From Candidatus Poseidoniaceae archaeon (GTDB taxonomy: Archaea; Thermoplasmatota; Poseidoniia; Poseidoniales; Poseidoniaceae): a stretch of DNA of 5,090 nt. Of this stretch, positions 1-5,007 are shown piece after piece. Each line of letters opens with the position of its first letter. Position 1 is the first letter of the stretch. The notes beneath the pieces were generated by a model. It ran no database searches. It saw nothing but the letters and a program-made list of their open reading frames with translations, and was not told the origin of the DNA. The stretch spans positions 2,341 to 7,430 of the forward strand of contig DUJC01000102.1 in assembly GCA_013330015.1 (NCBI GenBank). The letters are read 5' to 3'. A program made the position numbers and the translations under genes.

Positions 1-886
1 TTTGAATCTGTTCTATTGCGTCCGCCCAGCTCTCCACCGTTTCTTCTTTGGGTTGATGAATGACATCAGGAAGTGAGTGTAGTGCATTTGATGCAAGCAC
101 TGGCGTTCCACAAGCCAATGCTTCGAGGGCAACCATGGGTTGTCCTTCGTACGCTGAAGGAAGGAGTAAGAGTGAAGATTCTTGCAGCAGTTTGACCTTC
201 TCATCTTTCGTAACCCAACCATGTGCGACGATGTTTGTTGACCCTTCTGGTCCTTCCTCTCTTCCAGTACAATGGAGCGTCAAATTTGAACCGCGACGTT
301 CGAGTTCATTCATGATTTGAAATGCGAAATCATGACCTTTGATGGGATCGTTTCGACCGAGAAGGAGGATTTGGTTTGGATTGCGTTCAACGGATGCATC
401 GACACAGTGCACCGGATCGATTGGATTTGGAGATACGATGCATTTGCCCAAAAATGGAGTGATGAGTTCCTTCCATCGCTCTGAAAGGCAGACAATCGTC
501 GCTTTGCAATTCTCAAGTCGTTGTTTTAATTTCTTAGCACGGTCTTTCTTTCCAAGCCATGAAACAATGTTTCCGCTATGGATATGGAAGACGATCTTTC
601 CACCGTGTCGATGAGCGTGTTCTGCAAGGCGGAGCTTTCTCAAAAAGGAATAATCAGATGCCGCATGAAGATGGACAATCAACCCGTCATCGCTCTGTTT
701 GCCTAGTTCTTCAAGTCTGTTTTTTGCATGATTGTAGACTTGAAGTTTGGAGAGAAATGAACCGATTGAATGACTTTCAATCGTTTCAACTGTCCAACCA
801 TCGGGTGAATTGGATGAAAGCGTTCCAATGACCGTTTGAATGCCGCCTGGACTCGATATCGGTCCTACATGCACCACGGTCGGCAT
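1..886 (-). CDS. GT4-family (GT-B fold) glycosyltransferase, 3' end cut by window edge
   Basis: The frame is open from an ATG at 886 to the left edge: 295 residues seen, C-terminus missing. GT4 enzymes transfer a sugar from a nucleotide-sugar donor to a glycan or lipid acceptor, usually at the cytoplasmic face. The N-terminus MPTVVHVGPISSPGGIQTVI has the first Rossmann strand and glycine-rich loop (GGIQTVI, residues 14-20). The C-terminal donor-binding lobe begins near residue 173 with LLLGRNDPIKG, whose Arg178 and Lys183 sit where donor phosphates are bound in this family. The signature SAYEGQPMVALEALACG (244-260) holds the E-X7-E pair Glu247 and Glu255. About 60-100 residues would complete a usual GT4 protein. 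The start is the first ATG after an in-frame stop. No Shine-Dalgarno is visible. The gene is divergent from the GT2 gene at 992. Donor and acceptor cannot be told from sequence; glycan or exopolysaccharide assembly is an inference. Confidence 0.9.
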   Translation of the reverse strand, partial: MPTVVHVGPISSPGGIQTVIGTLSSNSPDGWTVETIESHSIGSFLSKLQVYNHAKNRLEELGKQSDDGLIVHLHAASDYSFLRKLRLAEHAHRHGGKIVFHIHSGNIVSWLGKKDRAKKLKQRLENCKATIVCLSERWKELITPFLGKCIVSPNPIDPVHCVDASVERNPNQILLLGRNDPIKGHDFAFQIMNELERRGSNLTLHCTGREEGPEGSTNIVAHGWVTKDEKVKLLQESSLLLLPSAYEGQPMVALEALACGTPVLASNALHSLPDVIHQPKEETVESWADAIEQIQ

Positions 887-991
887 GATTGGATTGAAAG
901 GCTGCGCACACTTGACATCTGTGTAAAAATCCCCGTCTTGAGCATGAAATTGAACGGAGAAGTGAAGAGGGAACCAAGAATCAAATGATTC
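887..991. promoter_or_regulatory. Divergent spacer between the two glycosyltransferase genes
   Basis: This 105-base spacer must hold the promoters of both divergent genes unless the minus-strand gene is reached from further upstream. The only AT-rich box is TGTAAAAAT near 922-930 on the plus strand, which reads as a weak TATA-like TTTTTACA on the minus strand. It would put starts near 950 (plus) and near 903 (minus). Neither is a good match to the archaeal consensus. Neither gene has a clear Shine-Dalgarno here; a GAGG at 967-970 is too far from the plus-strand ATG. Promoter placement is tentative. Confidence 0.3.
978..991. promoter_or_regulatory. Perfect palindrome abutting the GT2 start codon (possible operator)
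   Basis: GAATCA-AA-TGATTC is an inverted repeat with perfect 6-base arms and a 2-base centre, ending at the base before the ATG at 992. Its size suits a dimeric DNA-binding regulator, and its position would let bound protein, or an RNA hairpin, block start of expression. The palindrome is seen directly; the operator role is inference. A 12-base match can arise by chance. Confidence 0.3.
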
Positions 992-2191
992 ATGCTGTTC
1001 TCACCCGCTTTGTTTGAGATTGGGTTTGCAGCGCTCGCTGGATTGCCGTATGTCAAGCAGGGATTTGACCTCTTCGTGTCGAGGAAGCGAAAGCTTGTGC
1101 GTCCTGAACATCGCTTTTCTGGGAGTTTGACCATTCTTCTTCCCATATGGAACGAAGCCAAAGTACTCACACAAAAATTAGACAATTTGATGGAAACATG
1201 TCAAGGATTCAATCCTCATCTCGTCATCATCGATTCCGCTTCAACCGATAATTCTGTGTCAATCGTTGAAGCATGGACTGGACGAGATGCATTTGCATCG
1301 TACACGTTGCTACAAATGGAACAACGAAAAGGGAAAACTGCTGCAGTCAAGCAAGCACTTGGGCACATCGACCAGACAATTGCAACAGATCTAATCTTGA
1401 TGACGGATGCCGATGCCTTGTTTGAAGCAGACACTGTATCCAAACTCATGCACTGGTTTTCTGACACGACCATTGGGTGTGTAGGGGCATCGCCAAAACG
1501 CCTTGGACAACGTACGGAAGAAGCAGAACATCGAGCCTTGTTCTCAATGGTTCGAATCATGGAATCGAAGGTTGACAGCACACCGTTCCTTGAAGGCTCA
1601 TGCATGATGTGGAGGCGAGAAACACTTGATGTGGAATCGTTGAACGTTCAATCCAATGCAGATGATGCACAGATTGCAACCAATGTTCGAATCAATGGGT
1701 TGAGGGCCATCCAAGATTCAAGTGCACACTTCATTGATCATGCTCCTCATCTAAGAAGAGAGCACGCACGTCAAAAGGTTCGCCGCGCACAAGGGCTGCA
1801 GCGTCATTTGCTCAGACAAAGAAAGCACTGGTTCAGCCGAAGGCATGGCAAGTTTGCAGCTACACTACGCCAAGAGGCTGCAATGCATCTCCTCTCACCA
1901 CTGCTTCTTGTTGGGGCCTTCGTAGCGATGTTAGCTCGTTGGGCGGCCATTGGATTCGCAGAAATCGATTTCACCAATGCAACATTGACAACCATACACG
2001 TAGGTTTGTTTGTTACAGAAGCCATCGTATTCGCAGCATGGCTCTCCGTACGGTACAATGTTCGCATACCACTCTTGAATCAACTTGGAGCCATCATTGA
2101 CGGGAACGTTCAGCTCGTTCGTGCCCTGTGGAAAAGTGCTCTCGGAACGTCGCTTCACATGTGGGATCAACACACGGATGGTCGGAATTGA
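992..2191 (+). CDS. Membrane-anchored family 2 glycosyltransferase (GT-A fold)
   Basis: A 399-residue processive-type GT2 enzyme, expected to add sugars from a nucleotide-sugar donor at the cytoplasmic face of the membrane. The N-terminus (1-21) is hydrophobic and may anchor it. The GT-A domain runs from about 46 to 280: TILLPIWNEA (47-56), the aspartate region IIDSASTDNS (79-88), RKGKTAAV (112-119) and the metal-binding DxD in TDADA (Asp139, Asp141). EGSCMMWRRE (201-210) and the acidic NADDAQ (222-227) follow, the latter where the catalytic-base acidic pair of GT2 enzymes lies. RRAQGLQRHLLRQR (264-277) is a loose counterpart of the Q-x-x-R-W region. Two probable membrane helices follow at about 299-322 and 333-353. 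This is fewer helices than cellulose or hyaluronan synthases, so export of a long polymer by this protein alone is less likely. An in-frame TGA at 986 fixes the ATG at 992 as first start. The product is unknown; surface glycan or exopolysaccharide is an inference. Confidence 0.9.
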   Translation: MLFSPALFEIGFAALAGLPYVKQGFDLFVSRKRKLVRPEHRFSGSLTILLPIWNEAKVLTQKLDNLMETCQGFNPHLVIIDSASTDNSVSIVEAWTGRDAFASYTLLQMEQRKGKTAAVKQALGHIDQTIATDLILMTDADALFEADTVSKLMHWFSDTTIGCVGASPKRLGQRTEEAEHRALFSMVRIMESKVDSTPFLEGSCMMWRRETLDVESLNVQSNADDAQIATNVRINGLRAIQDSSAHFIDHAPHLRREHARQKVRRAQGLQRHLLRQRKHWFSRRHGKFAATLRQEAAMHLLSPLLLVGAFVAMLARWAAIGFAEIDFTNATLTTIHVGLFVTEAIVFAAWLSVRYNVRIPLLNQLGAIIDGNVQLVRALWKSALGTSLHMWDQHTDGRN

Positions 2192-2234
2192 AAATAAAAA
2201 AGGCCCCCCCATGCGCCTGAACGCATGAGGGGGC
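2191..2234 (-). terminator. Hairpin plus U-run ending the pilin transcript
   Basis: Read on the minus strand, a GC-rich hairpin (arms at 2222-2234 and 2203-2215: CGCATG pairing plus a G/C run with one mismatch, 6-base loop) is followed at once by a run read as TTTTTTATTTT at 2191-2201. This fits both a hairpin-type terminator and the U-tract signal archaea use. On the plus strand the run is A, so the signal belongs to the minus-strand pilin gene. It also sits right behind the convergent GT2 stop codon. Confidence 0.75.
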
Positions 2235-2239
2235 GGATT

Positions 2240-2260
2240 CACACAAACTCAGTTTGTGTG
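2240..2260. repeat. Near-perfect 21-base palindrome in the pilin 3' untranslated region
   Basis: Arms CACACAAACT (2240-2249) and AGTTTGTGTG (2251-2260) are exact inverse complements around a single C. In RNA the innermost pairs would open to give a stem of about 8 pairs. It lies between the pilin stop codon and the U-run hairpin, so the pilin mRNA would end in two successive hairpins. A role in transcript ending or 3'-end stability is likely but inferred. Confidence 0.6.
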
Positions 2261-2291
2261 GTTACGACACCAGTGTGTTACTTGATGAAAC

Positions 2292-2783
2292 TCAAGCGAC
2301 GCTGGTAGCGGTCGACTCGTAGATGAGCTTGTTGCTCGCACGGTCGAGAACCTTAACCTGAACGCTGCAGGCAGTGTCACAGATGCTATCTGATCCTTCA
2401 CTGACTGTGATTTCTTCTCCAAAGGCCCACTTTCCGTCGCCGTTGTCAGAGACTGCACAGCCCGTGTCAGCTGTTTGGTCAGGGTTGGTGCACTCTGTGT
2501 AGGAACCACCAGCAGACATCTGTACGATGACAGTTGCCCAGGATAGGTCCTCACCAGCGTCCATAGCGACGTAGACGAGGTCTTCGCCTCCATCGGTTGT
2601 TGGTGTTCCTTGTGCGTCACTTACAGTAAAGCCATACATGGAGAAGTCTCCATCAGTGTTGCCTTCTGCGAGCTGGGAAGCCCAGACGTACAGTACACCT
2701 GCCAGTACAACAGTGATTGCAACCATAAGGATGGTAGCAATAACCGGGCTGACAGCTTCTTCGTTTCGGTTTTCTTTTTGCAT
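2292..2783 (-). CDS. Archaeal type IV pilin-like secreted protein with class III signal peptide
   Basis: A 163-residue protein whose N-terminus (residues 1-10) is short and charged, followed by VSPVIATILMVAITVVLAGV and YVWA, the hydrophobic helix of archaeal pilins (archaeal Pilin_N type). A PilD/FlaK-like prepilin peptidase would cut just before this helix, probably near Ala10-Val11. The helix then packs in the filament core or holds the protein in the membrane. The remainder (about 40-163) is acidic, rich in Thr, Ser, Gly and Asp, and beta-prone, as in surface pilin domains. Four cysteines occur as two groups (98, 109; 135, 139), so disulfides are plausible outside the cell. There is no N-X-S/T sequon. 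The ATG at 2783 is chosen because a GGAGGA lies 7 bases upstream; an ATG at 2849 would lie upstream of the TATA box. No pilus ATPase or platform gene is in view, so a role as adhesin or minor pilin is equally possible. Confidence 0.9.
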   Translation of the reverse strand: MQKENRNEEAVSPVIATILMVAITVVLAGVLYVWASQLAEGNTDGDFSMYGFTVSDAQGTPTTDGGEDLVYVAMDAGEDLSWATVIVQMSAGGSYTECTNPDQTADTGCAVSDNGDGKWAFGEEITVSEGSDSICDTACSVQVKVLDRASNKLIYESTATSVA

Positions 2784-2790
2784 ATTTTTG

Positions 2791-2796
2791 TCCTCC
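2791..2796 (-). promoter_or_regulatory. Strong Shine-Dalgarno of the pilin gene
   Basis: GGAGGA on the minus strand ends 7 bases before the ATG at 2783. It is the strongest ribosome binding site in the window and decides the start codon over the ATG at 2849. Confidence 0.85.
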
Positions 2797-2798
2797 GA

Positions 2799-2813
2799 CG
2801 CCCGTACTGGGCG
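2799..2813 (-). other. GC-rich hairpin in the pilin 5' leader
   Basis: On the minus strand CGCCC-AGTAC-GGGCG forms a perfect 5-pair stem with a 5-base loop, ending 2 bases before the Shine-Dalgarno. With transcription starting about 26 bases below the TATA box centre (near 2814), the hairpin would be at the very 5' end of the mRNA. It could protect the transcript or tune ribosome access. The fold is visible; the role is inferred. Confidence 0.45.
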
Positions 2814-2836
2814 CATTTCACCCACCACAGAGATAT

Positions 2837-2844
2837 TATTTAAA
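2837..2844 (-). promoter_or_regulatory. TATA box of the pilin gene
   Basis: TTTAAATA on the minus strand is an exact match to a common archaeal TATA-box octamer. Transcription would begin near 2814, giving a leader of about 30 bases that holds the hairpin and the Shine-Dalgarno. Confidence 0.75.
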
Positions 2845-2900
2845 CACATCGGGCGAAAACGATGAATTGAAAATGTTATTCGCGATACTGCGACTCTATT

Positions 2901-2960
2901 TTGAATTAAAAATAAAATTCAAGGCTCGCCCCCGAATGGTACAATTCGTTTGTAGGGGAG
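2901..2960 (-). terminator. Terminator-like hairpin and U-rich tract downstream of the aminopeptidase gene
   Basis: On the minus strand a hairpin (CTCCCC at 2960-2955 pairing with GGGG-C-GAG at 2932-2925, with an inner CGAAT/ATTCG stem at 2948-2933) is followed by a U-rich stretch read as GAATTTTATTTTTAATTC at 2920-2903. The U-rich part is itself flanked by a TTGAATT/AATTCAA inverted repeat. It could end the methionine aminopeptidase operon, or a separate small RNA, before the pilin promoter. Confidence 0.5.
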
Positions 2961-3059
2961 GCATGGCTTTCGCTCATTTCTAACAAAATTGGGTGAACAG
3001 GGTGAGAGCTTACGGAGAGGGGATGGGATGCACTCAACGAGAACTTCACAGCCCTGTTC
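2905..3059 (-). ncRNA. Candidate structured non-coding RNA between the aminopeptidase and pilin genes
   Basis: This stretch has no convincing protein gene. A TATA-like box at 3082-3089 predicts a minus-strand start near 3059, exactly where an 8-base perfect inverted repeat begins (GAACAGGG at 3059-3052, CCCTGTTC at 3002-2995). Directly inside, TGAGTGC (3036-3030) can pair with GCTCTCA (3009-3003) with one mismatch, leaving a 15-base bulge. A small hairpin with a GAAA (GNRA) tetraloop follows at 2977-2963, then the terminator-like hairpin and U-rich tract at 2960-2901. The order promoter, structured body, terminator is what an independent small RNA would show. No match to tRNA, SRP RNA, RNase P RNA or C/D-box RNA was recognised. 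It may instead be only the 3' untranslated region of the aminopeptidase operon. Confidence 0.3.
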
Positions 3060-3081
3060 GATGTAGGGTATGCACTTCGCC

Positions 3082-3089
3082 TTTATATG
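3082..3089 (-). promoter_or_regulatory. TATA-like box downstream of the aminopeptidase gene
   Basis: CATATAAA on the minus strand resembles an archaeal TATA box and would start transcription near 3059. On the plus strand the same bases read TTTATATG, also TATA-like, and would give an antisense transcript into the aminopeptidase gene from about 3112. Direction cannot be settled by eye. Confidence 0.3.
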
Positions 3090-3127
3090 CGTTATCTGTG
3101 ATTCAATTTTTGAACAGAACAGGCCTT

Positions 3128-4138
3128 TCATTCGACGGTGAGAATTTCTGGGCCACCATCAGTGACCAGAACCGTGTGCTCGAACTGGCAAATGTTCCCA
3201 CCATCCTTGCAAGCAAGAACGTGATAGGTCTCAAGGAATCGGATGCTGATCAATTTCTTGACAAGGGCCTTCCACTTACTTTGACGCGATGCTTCGTCTG
3301 CATCGGGGAACGGTTTCTCTAGCATTGGATAGGCCCAACGCTCCGCAAATGGGAGTGTAGAATAACGCTCCTCGAGGTTGCGAGCCATTTGTGCTCCGAG
3401 AGGCTTCAGCTGTCCTTTTGCACGAGCCTTTCTCGACGTTGTCATTCCAGTAATTCGATAGATGTTGGACGAATTGGGATTACCTAGGTTCTTGATCATG
3501 CCAGAAGATCCAGTTGTATTGAATGGCTCGATAGCATAGATGCCTCCCTCTTCAACAACGCCCTTGAACCCTTGATTGTCTGGGCCGCAGGCGTAGGACG
3601 GAACTGAGACACCAGCATGAAGTTCCCACGGCTTGAGTTGGTGACCACAGAGGTTACGAATGGGTTGGAAACCGGCATCAAGAGAAGGTTGAGCAGCCGC
3701 TTGTCCAACTTTGTACCATGGCGTTCCCGGATGCAGCATTTCAATCGCTGCATCACGTGCCTCTTTGGCGGCTTTGATTTGTTCAGTGTGTTCGTTACCG
3801 TTACCGATCTCAAACGTAAGTGCATTGTCTGCAATGTGGCCTTTGATATGGACGCCAAAGTCAATCTTGACACAATCGCCCTTCTGCAGAACCATCTCTC
3901 CATCCCAACCCTCGACCTGATTAACAGCATGGTCGGTTGTGAAATGAGCAGCAAGGTCGTTGACAGCAATTGTACCTGGAAACGCGGGTTTTCCACCGTG
4001 TCTGTGAATGTACCTCTCAGCCGATTCAATGACTTCGTGGAAGGTCTTTCCCGGCGTCAACTCAAGCTTCATTGCCTCGAGTGTTCGACGAGCAACGTGA
4101 CCTGCATCCTTCCAATATTTCAGTGTCGATTCTTCCAC
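3128..4138 (-). CDS. map: Type 2 methionine aminopeptidase
   Basis: A cytoplasmic metallo-peptidase of the pita-bread fold that removes the initiator methionine from nascent proteins. Numbering from the GTG at 4138 (336 residues), the five metal ligands are present: Asp93 in KIDFGVH, Asp104 in HIADNA, His166 in NLCGH, Glu204 in AIEPF and Glu320 in QFEHTV. The substrate-binding histidines His65 (LAAHF) and His174 (ELHAG) are also there. The region between Glu204 and Glu320 carries the helical insertion that marks type 2 enzymes. The protein is about 40 residues longer than the Pyrococcus furiosus enzyme (295 residues), about half of this within that insertion. There is no ATG start: TTG at 4141 and GTG at 4138 are the only choices after an in-frame TGA, and GTG is preferred. 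The start lies 19 bases inside the end of the YrdC gene, so coupled translation is likely. It is the last gene of the operon. Confidence 0.95.
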   Translation of the reverse strand: MEESTLKYWKDAGHVARRTLEAMKLELTPGKTFHEVIESAERYIHRHGGKPAFPGTIAVNDLAAHFTTDHAVNQVEGWDGEMVLQKGDCVKIDFGVHIKGHIADNALTFEIGNGNEHTEQIKAAKEARDAAIEMLHPGTPWYKVGQAAAQPSLDAGFQPIRNLCGHQLKPWELHAGVSVPSYACGPDNQGFKGVVEEGGIYAIEPFNTTGSSGMIKNLGNPNSSNIYRITGMTTSRKARAKGQLKPLGAQMARNLEERYSTLPFAERWAYPMLEKPFPDADEASRQSKWKALVKKLISIRFLETYHVLACKDGGNICQFEHTVLVTDGGPEILTVE

Positions 4139-4719
4139 CAAGTGACCACGTCACGCGAAGGTACAACGCCTTCTCTGATAATAGTTACCAATGGCTCAAC
4201 GGAATCAAAGTCGATTTTGACGAAGGTGCTTCCCGGGCCTGTTTCACGATTTCCTGCAACCACAGCAACATCAGGGAGGCCCAATTCAGACGCAGCTTCA
4301 GCCACTGTGTTCGCTGGTTCTTCACCTGCTTCGTTCGCACTCGTTGCTGTCACAGGCCCAACAGCTAAAGCAAGAGCGCGAGCTGATGGATGATCAAAAA
4401 CACGGATGGCAATGGATTGACCACCAAGCCGAGGATCAAGAGGTTGATGAGCAGGATAGATGACAGATAGACCTCCACGAGGAAAGTCATCAACAAATTC
4501 GACAATGCGAGTATCGATGTCAACCATATGTGCTACTTGGTCAAGAGAAGCTACACCGATTGACACTGGTTTGTCGGACGACCGAGATTTGAGTTCAAAC
4601 AGTGCATCAAGTCCTTCCTTGGTCGGAAGACATCCTAAGCCAGGAAGCGTTGACGTTGGATACGCAATGACGCCCCCGTTGTTGATGTATGCGACCTGCT
4701 CATCGGTGATGATTGTCAT
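4120..4719 (-). CDS. YrdC/TsaC-type threonylcarbamoyl-AMP synthase
   Basis: This family makes L-threonylcarbamoyladenylate from threonine, bicarbonate and ATP. The KEOPS complex then transfers the group to A37 of tRNAs that read ANN codons (t6A). The 199-residue protein is a single YrdC domain: GGVIAYPTSTLPGLGC (15-30), ELKSRSSDKPVSI (42-54) with the K-x-R pair Lys44 and Arg46, SIAIRVFDHP (102-111), VTATSANEAGEEP (123-135) and GSTFVKID (163-170). It lacks the C-terminal Sua5 domain of longer archaeal relatives. The usual PT(E/D)TVYGLG reads PTSTLPGLG here, so the acidic and aromatic residues are replaced, and the exact activity is less certain. The ATG at 4719 (4 bases after the upstream stop) is chosen; a GTG at 4731 would overlap the upstream gene by 8 bases and add four residues. 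It overlaps the aminopeptidase start. A YciO-like paralogue of unknown function is the main alternative. Confidence 0.88.
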   Translation of the reverse strand: MTIITDEQVAYINNGGVIAYPTSTLPGLGCLPTKEGLDALFELKSRSSDKPVSIGVASLDQVAHMVDIDTRIVEFVDDFPRGGLSVIYPAHQPLDPRLGGQSIAIRVFDHPSARALALAVGPVTATSANEAGEEPANTVAEAASELGLPDVAVVAGNRETGPGSTFVKIDFDSVEPLVTIIREGVVPSRDVVTWWKNRH

Positions 4720-4723
4720 ATCA

Positions 4724-4996
4724 TCACGCACGAGTCCAAATGGACATATGTTTGGTTGCTATCGCTTCTGCAAGTTCCTTATCTGCTGTTTTCACAAGCA
4801 GTTTTCCGCTTGGATACAACGTCAAATCCGCCTCACCCGTAAACGTCCATACCATTCTTGATTGAACACCGGCTTCAAAGCCACTTTCGATAATTTTTGC
4901 ACCGACGTGTTCCAAATCAATGGATGTTACGCCATCTGGAACGATTTGCCATGAGGACTGATTGCCGCACAGCTCCATTGCAAATCCATCACTCAT
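4724..4996 (-). CDS. Small protein of unknown function, possibly a single TBP-like half domain
   Basis: A 90-residue cytoplasmic protein with no signal peptide or membrane segment. It is supported as a real gene by a GAGGT Shine-Dalgarno 6 bases before the ATG at 4996 and by its place between two close-packed operon genes. Residues 23-88 run: TSIDLEHVGAKI (helix-prone), SRMVWTFTG (strand), ADLTLYPSGKLLVKT (two strands with a turn), ADKELAEAIATKHM (helix). This order and the DLExV and SGKLxV patterns recall one half of the TATA-binding protein fold (DLExV then LIFSSGKxVxTGAKS and a helix). A normal TBP has two such halves and about 180 residues, so this would be a single half or a relative that acts as a dimer or binds a partner. 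The likeness was judged by eye only. A link to tRNA modification or translation is suggested only by the neighbours. Confidence 0.75.
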   Translation of the reverse strand: MSDGFAMELCGNQSSWQIVPDGVTSIDLEHVGAKIIESGFEAGVQSRMVWTFTGEADLTLYPSGKLLVKTADKELAEAIATKHMSIWTRA

Positions 4997-5002
4997 GCAA
5001 CA

Positions 5003-5007
5003 ACCTC
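5003..5007 (-). promoter_or_regulatory. Shine-Dalgarno of the 90-residue protein, overlapping the upstream stop codon
   Basis: GAGGT on the minus strand lies 6 bases before the ATG at 4996 and shares two bases with the TGA at 5008-5006. This supports both gene ends and suggests coupled translation. Confidence 0.65.

Noticed and set aside
60..831. Several plus-strand frames of 86-91 codons across the left 830 bases
   Set aside because: They are antisense to a continuous minus-strand glycosyltransferase with clear motifs, and their products resemble no family.
2203..2234. The GC hairpin as a plus-strand terminator for the GT2 gene
   Set aside because: On the plus strand the hairpin is preceded by A and followed by GGATTCACAC with no T-run, so only the minus-strand reading makes a good terminator.
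2784..2849. Pilin N-terminal extension from the ATG at 2849 (22 extra residues)
   Set aside because: The TATA box at 2837-2844 and the strong Shine-Dalgarno at 2791-2796 lie within the extension, and class III signal peptides begin with a short charged segment, as from the ATG at 2783.
2995..3059. Single-hairpin H/ACA guide RNA
   Set aside because: The length suits, but the bases after the stem are ACC rather than ACA, no clear two-sided guide pocket is seen, and no k-turn was identified.
3052..3068. tRNA T-arm look-alike on the plus strand (CCCTG-TTCGATG-TAGGG)
   Set aside because: The bases after it (TATGCAC) find no matching acceptor strand 60-80 bases upstream, and no D-arm or anticodon arm is visible. 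The conserved G53-C61 pair would be G-T.
2919..3131. 70-residue minus-strand reading frame with an ATGA overlap to the aminopeptidase stop codon and six cysteines
   Set aside because: Cysteines form no CxxC-type pattern, no Shine-Dalgarno precedes it, the TATA-like box and inverted repeats lie inside it, and it ends at the terminator-like hairpin. It reads as a chance frame.
3617..4393. 258-codon plus-strand frame
   Set aside because: It is antisense to both the aminopeptidase and YrdC genes, which carry complete catalytic motifs. Its product is cysteine/serine/phenylalanine-rich with no recognisable domain.
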